Shown here: in pieces, positions 7,073-12,184 of the stretch
Position numbering within the stretch: the first letter of the stretch is position 1
How the letters are laid out: every line of letters starts with the position of its first letter
Assembly (NCBI RefSeq): GCF_020216685.1
Contig: NZ_JAIWNS010000158.1
Location: 1 to 12,184 of the forward strand
Source: Methanospirillum hungatei
GTDB taxonomy: Archaea; Halobacteriota; Methanomicrobia; Methanomicrobiales; Methanospirillaceae
Length of the DNA stretch: 12,184 nucleotides
Direction: 5' to 3'
The notes under the pieces: generated by a model
The model's input: the letters and a program-made list of their open reading frames with translations, nothing else
What the model was told of the DNA's origin: nothing
Databases searched by the model: none
Translations under genes and position numbers: made by a program

Positions 7073-7151
7073 ATATGTACCTGACAGTACGATTGGTGCC
7101 GGGATGCAATAAGAGGAACGATTCGGAAAAGATGAACTGTTATGGATCTTT

Positions 7152-7162
7152 TACAAAAAAAG
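7152..7162 (-). terminator. Oligo-T terminator after the cysteine-rich gene
   Basis: About 25 bases past the TAA at 7188-7186, the minus strand reads CCTTTTTTTGTAAAA (plus-strand A7 at 7155-7161). This is a likely T-tract terminator that separates the gene from the SepCysS operon downstream on the same strand. Confidence 0.45.
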
Positions 7163-7185
7163 GAAACCTGTGAATCAATCAGAGG

Positions 7186-8070
7186 TTAATACTGACAGTC
7201 CTGCTTACCTTCGAGGACTTTTCCCCGGCAGCATGTCTGCGTCTTTGGGTTATAACAGGTATCGCCACACTTCTGGGATCCTACTCCTTCAAACACCTGT
7301 TTCTGACAGCATGATTCGGTCTTCGGGTTATAACAGGTGTCTCCACATGGCTGAAGGCCAACCCCCTCAAATACCTGCTCCTGGCAACAGGTCTGTGTCT
7401 TTGGATTATAACAGGTATCCCCACAGGGCTGGTATCCAAAACCATCGTAGATGGTGCCCTTGCAACATGACTGACTGCCTGGATCATATGTAGAGCCTGC
7501 ACAGAACATGACTCCCTTGCCATCATACACCTTCCCCTGTGAGCAGAACTGCTTTTCAGTATCATAACATGCATTGCCGCATTCTCTCCAGTTCGAACCT
7601 TCAAGAGTCTTGTTGTTACAGCATGACTGGGTCATCTTGTCATAACATTCCCCGCCACATGTTCCCCAGTACCGGCCATCCAGTACCTGACCATTACAAC
7701 ATGACTGTGTGTCCGGGTTGAACTGAACTCCATGACAGGTCGAAAGACAACGGCTCCCGTTTACCGGGTATCCTTCACAACAGACCTGCTTCTCCCGATT
7801 AAAACAGACCCCCTTACACTCCCCCCACATCAGGCCGTCATATATCTGACCCCTGCAGCACGACTGTGTACTTGGATCATAACAGCTGTTCCCACAGGGA
7901 ACGATCTTGGTTTTATCATCATACACCTGCCCCTGGCAGCAGGTTTGTGTTGCAGGATCATACATGCCGGTTCCACAGGGGATACCTGCTGCATATACCC
8001 CGACTATGAGTGCCGATACTATGACAGCACTAACCATGAGACCAAAAAATCGGATATGAGCTTTCTGCAT
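7186..8070 (-). CDS. Secreted cysteine-rich galaxin-like repeat protein
   Basis: A 294-residue protein from the ATG at 8070; a TTG start at 8097 is possible but would only lengthen the cytoplasmic N-terminus. Residues 1-28 form a Sec signal peptide or membrane anchor: MQKAHIRFF, then a hydrophobic stretch ending VGVYAAG. The rest is ten tandem repeats of about 26 residues with the pattern C-G-x-x-C-Y-(N/D)-P-x-T-Q-(S/T)-C-C-x-x-x-(V/I)-(Y/F)-(D/E)-G, about four cysteines each, resembling galaxin repeats. Repeats 8-10 are nearly identical, and repeat 7 lacks one Cys (CAGSTYDP). Repeat 6 has C-S in place of the C-C pair. The cysteine density implies a disulfide-stabilised extracellular or envelope protein. 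A structural role in the cell surface or sheath is inference. It is transcribed divergently from the HerA-like gene over 90 bases. No clear ribosome site was found. Confidence 0.85.
   Translation of the reverse strand: MQKAHIRFFGLMVSAVIVSALIVGVYAAGIPCGTGMYDPATQTCCQGQVYDDKTKIVPCGNSCYDPSTQSCCRGQIYDGLMWGECKGVCFNREKQVCCEGYPVNGSRCLSTCHGVQFNPDTQSCCNGQVLDGRYWGTCGGECYDKMTQSCCNNKTLEGSNWRECGNACYDTEKQFCSQGKVYDGKGVMFCAGSTYDPGSQSCCKGTIYDGFGYQPCGDTCYNPKTQTCCQEQVFEGVGLQPCGDTCYNPKTESCCQKQVFEGVGSQKCGDTCYNPKTQTCCRGKVLEGKQDCQY
7189..7977 (-). repeat. Ten tandem galaxin-like repeats in coding DNA
   Basis: Approximate repeat borders, from the N-terminal side, are: 7977-7897, 7896-7819, 7818-7750, 7749-7660, 7659-7582, 7581-7504, 7503-7426, 7425-7348, 7347-7270 and 7269-7189. 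Most units are 78 bases; repeat 3 is shorter (69) and repeat 4 longer (90). The last three units share long stretches at DNA level, for example TATAACAGGT on the plus strand in each, which indicates recent tandem duplication or gene conversion at the 3' end. Confidence 0.8.
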
Positions 8071-8160
8071 GATATCTGGTACTGCTTCACAGTTCAAGTA
8101 TCTTCGCTATCGCCGCTACTCACTCTTATCATCTCCCTGAGAAGAATATCTTTTTAGATC

Positions 8161-9648
8161 ATGGATAACCGATTTCATCTTTTAACCGGGACAGATGTGC
8201 TTTCTTACACCTGGATTCTCCCCCCCGGAGATATGATTGCGGTAGGAGAACTGGCGGTAATCACGGATGAACGAACTAAAACCCGGTATTTTGCACGGGT
8301 TACAAGAATGAATCATGAACCGGAGACCGGAGGGCTGCTGGTGACCGGCCTTCCCATCGGCTGCATCAGTCCGGATGGAATATATCGAAAGCCACGAACC
8401 ATCCCTGCGCTGTATTCACCGGTCAGACCCCTGGATGCAGATGAAAATGCTATCCTCCGCAGGTTCATGGGAGAACTTGAAGTCGGGTTCATGATGAGCG
8501 GAAACCAGAAGGTGGTTGATCTTCCTATCGGTATCCCGTCATCTGTTTTAAACCAGCACCTGGGAGTATTTGCAACGACCGGTATGGGAAAAAGCAATCT
8601 CATGAAGGTCTTCTGTGCCTCTGCAATCAATACGCGAAATGCAGGTATACTCCTCACCGATCCCCATGGGGAGTATGCAACCGGCCAGCCAGGCGATCCA
8701 AACTCCCGGGGCCTTGTTCATCACCCGAAAGCTCAGGAGGGCCTTTCTGTATTTACCATCCGCGACCCGGCCATTGCCCAGGAATATGGGATGAAACCGC
8801 TCCGGATCGGTCATAAGGATCTCTCGATTGCAGACCTTGGGCTGGTATTTGATCTGACTGCAGCACAGTATGAAGTTGTCAACCTCCTGATGCCCTTTTC
8901 AACAAATGAAATCATCGATTTTTTCATCAATGAAGATGTTGAATCCCTCCCCTCACACCTGCGGACCACAGCCTACATCGGGAACCATCAGGATATCGCA
9001 CAGCGTGTCAGGAGTGCGCCGGCTGATGCACTCCGTCTTGTCCAGCGTCAGATCAGGACCCTCCTGGACCTGACCTCACTCTTCGTAGATTCATCGTCCT
9101 CTTCCCTGCCCGAAATCCTCACTGCTCTTGATGAAAATAAGGTTGTCCTGATTGACATCCCCGGTATGAGTGATGCTGCAGAACTTTTCATCCTCTCCGC
9201 AATCTCCAGGGCAATATTTAAGGATCGACAACGACGGTTCATTGAACAGGGTTCTGCAGCCGCCAGCGGCAGGGTTCTCATATCCATTGAAGAGGCACAA
9301 CGCGTCCTATCCCAGCGGGCTGAAAAAACAGGAGTCTTCCGAGAGATTGCCATGGAAGGGAGAAAGTTTGGTGTCGGTCTTGGGGTTATCACCCAGCAGC
9401 CGAAAAATATTGATCAACGGGTGCTGGCCCAGATGAACACCCTCTTTGTCATGGGACTGGCCGATCGTCATGACCGTGAGATCATTGCGTCATCTGCAAA
9501 ACATGATCTCAGGGTTCTTGACACGGAGATCCAGACTCTTGACCGGGGAGATGCCGTTATATCTACGGTAGGGATACCCTTCCCGGTCAGTTGTCATATC
9601 CATTATTTTGAAGAGTATCTGGATGCCCTCTGGGAAGCGGCTCCCTGA
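8161..9648 (+). CDS. HerA-like DNA translocase/helicase ATPase (HAS-barrel plus DUF87)
   Basis: A 495-residue HerA/FtsK-superfamily ATPase. An N-terminal beta-rich HAS-barrel (about 1-95: GDMIAVGELAVITDERTKTR) is followed by the RecA-like motor with Walker A FATTGMGKSN (137-146), the LLTDPHGEY strand (174-182), the Walker B-like RVLISIEEAQR (371-381, with E377 and E378) and EGRKFGVGLGVITQQP (399-414), which carries the conserved Arg and the sensor Gln residues. HerA forms hexamers that drive DNA and, with the nuclease NurA, process DNA ends during recombinational repair. No nurA lies within this window, so this could be a HerA paralogue or a HerA encoded apart from its partner. The start at 8161 has no strong ribosome site (GAGAAGAAT is weak), so the leader may be short or absent. 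The stop is 1 base from the stop of the convergent formate-channel gene. Confidence 0.9.
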   Translation: MDNRFHLLTGTDVLSYTWILPPGDMIAVGELAVITDERTKTRYFARVTRMNHEPETGGLLVTGLPIGCISPDGIYRKPRTIPALYSPVRPLDADENAILRRFMGELEVGFMMSGNQKVVDLPIGIPSSVLNQHLGVFATTGMGKSNLMKVFCASAINTRNAGILLTDPHGEYATGQPGDPNSRGLVHHPKAQEGLSVFTIRDPAIAQEYGMKPLRIGHKDLSIADLGLVFDLTAAQYEVVNLLMPFSTNEIIDFFINEDVESLPSHLRTTAYIGNHQDIAQRVRSAPADALRLVQRQIRTLLDLTSLFVDSSSSSLPEILTALDENKVVLIDIPGMSDAAELFILSAISRAIFKDRQRRFIEQGSAAASGRVLISIEEAQRVLSQRAEKTGVFREIAMEGRKFGVGLGVITQQPKNIDQRVLAQMNTLFVMGLADRHDREIIASSAKHDLRVLDTEIQTLDRGDAVISTVGIPFPVSCHIHYFEEYLDALWEAAP

Positions 9649-9649
9649 A

Positions 9650-10510
9650 TCACGGGGTAATCTCTTTTTTAAATGCGACCCAGAGCAGAACTCCAGATAA
9701 TACCAGACCGCCCAGAAGATTTCCTATTGTTGCCGGGATGAGATTACTGAAGGTAAATGTACTCCATCCAAGATTTCCTGCAAGCGGACCGACCTGCGCC
9801 ACCTGCAGGAACGTAAGATGAGGTGCACACAATAGCCCGGCAGGAACAAGAGCAGCATTGGTAATGGAATGCTCAAGGCCGGTTGATGCAAGGGCCATGG
9901 AAGGAAACCATACCCCGGCGATCTTTCCTATTGCATCATCGGCACAGATACCAAGGAGAACAGCAAGGTTCAGGAGCCAGCCCGCTGCTACTGCTTTAAT
10001 AAAACAGGTCCATATCCCCATAAGCCCTGGATAACTGCATCGTTCTGAAGCAAAGGCTACCATGCTTACCGCAGATGCCCCGGCAGTCATTCCCTCAGCG
10101 CCTGGCTGCAGAAGAACTCCGAAGGTCACAAGGGCGGCGAAAAAAAGAGCCCCAATAATATTTCCGATATAGGACAGAACCCATAACCTGAATACAGAAA
10201 TCCAGCTGCCCTGACCGGAAAATGCAGCAAATGGTGCCAGCATTGCATCCCCGGTACAGAGTTCTGCACCGGTCAGGACAATCAGGATAAGCCCGAGGGG
10301 AAATACAAAGCCTGAAACGAGCTGAGCCATTCCTGCTCCAAGGGCAGGTGCAACACCGGTCGATACGATAACCATCAGTGATGCACCCATGGCAATATAT
10401 GCCCCGGCCATCCCTCCTCTGAGCAGAATATTCCATCCCTCAAGTGACATCCGGTATTTCCCGGACTCAGCACCTTTTGCAATGATTTCATACGGGGTAT
10501 GATATGACAT
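9650..10510 (-). CDS. fdhC: Formate/nitrite transporter family channel (FdhC-like)
   Basis: A 286-residue membrane protein of the FNT family, with hydrophobic segments consistent with the usual six helices. The signatures are LTGAELCTGD (79-88) after helix 2 and STGLEHSITNAA (199-210), whose H204 corresponds to the central pore histidine of FocA-type channels. FNT proteins are pentamers that pass formate, nitrite or hydrosulfide; in formate-using methanogens FdhC supplies formate to formate dehydrogenase. No fdhA or fdhB is adjacent here, so the formate assignment rests on similarity and organism type, and another small anion is possible. A strong ribosome site AGGAGGAG lies 3 bases before the ATG. 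The gene follows the DUF2070 gene on the same strand after 66 bases and may be cotranscribed with it. Confidence 0.88.
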   Translation of the reverse strand: MSYHTPYEIIAKGAESGKYRMSLEGWNILLRGGMAGAYIAMGASLMVIVSTGVAPALGAGMAQLVSGFVFPLGLILIVLTGAELCTGDAMLAPFAAFSGQGSWISVFRLWVLSYIGNIIGALFFAALVTFGVLLQPGAEGMTAGASAVSMVAFASERCSYPGLMGIWTCFIKAVAAGWLLNLAVLLGICADDAIGKIAGVWFPSMALASTGLEHSITNAALVPAGLLCAPHLTFLQVAQVGPLAGNLGWSTFTFSNLIPATIGNLLGGLVLSGVLLWVAFKKEITP

Positions 10511-10513
10511 GTT

Positions 10514-10521
10514 CTCCTCCT
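10514..10521 (-). promoter_or_regulatory. Strong Shine-Dalgarno site of the FNT gene
   Basis: AGGAGGAG on the minus strand, then AAC, then ATG at 10510. It is the best ribosome site in the window, while several neighbours have none, which suggests high translation of the channel. Confidence 0.75.
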
Positions 10522-10576
10522 GGATGTTGGATTTTCATTCTTCTATTGAATCAGTTTCCTTCATGCTTCCGGTTTA

Positions 10577-12184
10577 TCAGGTAATAACCATGTATGCGAT
10601 AACTGATAAGACAACTGCCAGGAGCAGCATCCCGGCACTTATGGGAACAACATAGACAAGAATAGTATTTACAATACTTGCAAGCTGGGCAATAGAGTCA
10701 GATCCAAAGATGATGACTCCGTTACAGGTAGCAGAGCTGCCGGCAGCCTTCGCCTCCGAACAGTCTTTGAGTGCCAATTCAACGCCTTCAAGCACATGAG
10801 TTACGAGGTCATCGGGTGAAATCTGAAGCCCGACCGGGTTTTTCCCACTGATGGTATTCACAACATGGGTGTCGGTGGTCATCACCTCGGCCTCATCGAC
10901 CAGGGCACGGACCTCATCTCTGATATATTCCCTCACTCCCTGTGCCATGTTGTTCCCGTCAATAAGAATATACGCAGCAGTCATCCCTCCTGTTTCAGTT
11001 ACCAGAACCTGAAGACCAATATCCCCGATTCCTTCCCCCCTGGTGTATGGCAGGGGGAGATGTGCATATCCTGCCTGCAGAGGGTAGAGTGGTGCAACCT
11101 CCCACCGGTTCATTGCCTCTGTAGCGGCGGTGAAGTATTCATGTGCTGTTCTGGTCCCCGGAAGGATGACATCAATCTCATCACCAAGACAGTTATGAGC
11201 ATCAATAAACCCGATATGAGGTGTGATCTTATGTCCCTCACAGATGATAGCGTGCCCGATTCCAAAATCAATATCTTCAGTCTTATCCGGGGAGCGGGTA
11301 CTGACCATCAGCAGGGCATCTCCGATTCGCTGGTAGAGGAGTGAAACAGTTCCCACCTGTATCCTGCCTGGCTTTCCTGCAGTATCATGCCAGTGAAGTG
11401 ATGCCCTGGTTTCATTGACAGCATCGACAATTTTGTCGATCTCACCTTCTGATACCAGATTGTAATCATGAGTTGCGCATCCATGAGCAACCATCATCTC
11501 CTCATCAAAGCGGCTTCTCAGAATTGAGGGAAGGTTTCCTCCCCCGATCTCTCCCATCGGTCCAGGATGCACATTCGGAATCGTGAGGATCAGATCCTTT
11601 TTCCCTTCTCGTCTGAAGAAAATACTGACCTGCGGGACCCATGCCTCCTGCCCGATATCTCTAAAGAACTCTTCCATTCCCTTGTCCCCGTCTGTAAGGT
11701 GGGCAATGAATGCATTCAAAAACTTCAGACCACGAATGTGAAATGCCCGGTATAATGGCCGATCAATGAGCCAGATCAGGATGGCAAACCCGGTTCCAAA
11801 GAAGATCATCAGGACCGGGGCAAGAACCGGGAAGGGATCCGGAAGGATGGGCAGGACACAGAGCCATCCGGTAATACTCTGTATGGATGCCGGAATGATC
11901 ATCCTCGATGTCCGGTAATCTGCGATCGAGACGAGAACGAGAAGCCGGACTCCAAAGATAAATCCTAATGATATGGCATAACACAGATCCAGCAGGTCCT
12001 TCAGGAAGATAAGGCCGATGAGAGTAATAAGACATGAAAAGAGTGTACAAGAAACCGCCAGCAAAGCCCCTCTGTTCCAGGTCATCTGACGGTTGAGCAG
12101 TATGATCAGAGGCCGTGTCAGCAGAAATGCAATAACACCGGGCACGATAAATCCCTGGATACCAAACCATTCATATGATGGATC
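10577..12184 (-). CDS. DUF2070 family membrane protein, 5' end beyond window
   Basis: The frame is open from the right edge (first residues DPSYEWFGIQGFI) to the TGA at 10579-10577, giving 535 visible residues. A GTG at 12145 is internal rather than the start, because the coding sequence upstream of it is continuous and typical. Several transmembrane segments fill the first 140 residues or so, then comes a large soluble domain (about 150-500), and one more hydrophobic segment near the C-terminus (about 505-535). The soluble part holds conserved-looking His/Asp motifs: NVHPGPMGEIGGGNLPSIL (H196), HGCATHDYN (H224, H229, D230), IDAHNCLGDE (D318, H320) and TTDTHVVN (D428, H430). These match archaeal DUF2070 as I know it; the function is unassigned. 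The motif set looks like a metal-dependent hydrolase site facing one side of the membrane, which is inference. The FNT gene follows 66 bases downstream. Confidence 0.85.
   Translation of the reverse strand, partial: DPSYEWFGIQGFIVPGVIAFLLTRPLIILLNRQMTWNRGALLAVSCTLFSCLITLIGLIFLKDLLDLCYAISLGFIFGVRLLVLVSIADYRTSRMIIPASIQSITGWLCVLPILPDPFPVLAPVLMIFFGTGFAILIWLIDRPLYRAFHIRGLKFLNAFIAHLTDGDKGMEEFFRDIGQEAWVPQVSIFFRREGKKDLILTIPNVHPGPMGEIGGGNLPSILRSRFDEEMMVAHGCATHDYNLVSEGEIDKIVDAVNETRASLHWHDTAGKPGRIQVGTVSLLYQRIGDALLMVSTRSPDKTEDIDFGIGHAIICEGHKITPHIGFIDAHNCLGDEIDVILPGTRTAHEYFTAATEAMNRWEVAPLYPLQAGYAHLPLPYTRGEGIGDIGLQVLVTETGGMTAAYILIDGNNMAQGVREYIRDEVRALVDEAEVMTTDTHVVNTISGKNPVGLQISPDDLVTHVLEGVELALKDCSEAKAAGSSATCNGVIIFGSDSIAQLASIVNTILVYVVPISAGMLLLAVVLSVIAYMVIT

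Noticed and set aside
8071..8097. TTG start at 8097 for the cysteine-rich protein
   Set aside because: The ATG at 8070 places a positively charged end directly before the hydrophobic signal segment; TTG adds nine residues without a ribosome site.
8119..8155. CTCTTATC and AATATCTTTTTAG as TATA boxes of the divergent promoters
   Set aside because: They are AT-rich and roughly in place, but neither matches an archaeal TATA/BRE well enough to list as a feature.
7186..8157. Long plus-strand reading frames across the cysteine-rich repeats
   Set aside because: They are opposite-strand images of the repetitive gene, rich in Ser, His and Arg without domain features.
12143..12145. GTG at 12145 as the start of the DUF2070 gene
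   Set aside because: The frame is open to the window edge and encodes a plausible DUF2070 segment upstream, so the gene is partial at its 5' end.

Overview
The window looks like chromosome of a hydrogen/formate-using methanogenic archaeon, most likely Methanomicrobiales and plausibly near Methanospirillum. The signs are Sep-tRNA:Cys-tRNA synthase (SepCysS, the tRNA-dependent cysteine route of methanogens), an archaeal-type ThiI without a rhodanese domain, a HerA-family ATPase, a formate-channel (FdhC/FNT) gene, and the archaeal families DUF2150 and DUF2070. The genus is inference; the methanogen assignment rests on protein families read from the translations. No rRNA, tRNA or CRISPR array was seen.

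Left third (about 1-3760), accessory and decaying. On the minus strand is a broken gene whose reconstructed product is winged-helix-TIR-TIR-STAND NTPase, the layout of an NLR-like immune protein. It has an in-frame TAA at codon 22. It stops just after Walker B, where the sequence switches frame into the nuclease domain of an unrelated PD-(D/E)XK (DUF1703-like) gene that runs off the window. An AT-rich spacer follows, with a frameshifted mini-ORF and a hairpin. Next comes an AAA_14/DUF4143 ATPase whose start codon lies in the loop of a perfect 12-bp inverted repeat, and then another AT-rich spacer with an orphan reading-frame remnant.

Middle (3763-7072), housekeeping. A DUF2150 gene and thiI are divergent. 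thiI converges, with a 5-bp gap, on an operon of a 60-residue helical protein and SepCysS, which overlap by ATGA. ThiI and SepCysS both put sulfur on tRNA, so this is a small tRNA-sulfur cluster.

Right part (7186-12184). A secreted cysteine-rich protein made of ten galaxin-like repeats is divergent from a HerA-like ATPase that has no nurA beside it in this window. The HerA gene ends 1 bp from the end of a convergent formate/nitrite-channel gene. That gene follows a DUF2070 membrane protein on the minus strand, whose 5' end lies beyond the window.

The best candidates for something new are the degraded TIR-TIR-STAND locus, the small protein coupled to SepCysS, the galaxin-like cell-surface protein, and the metal-site-like motifs in DUF2070.
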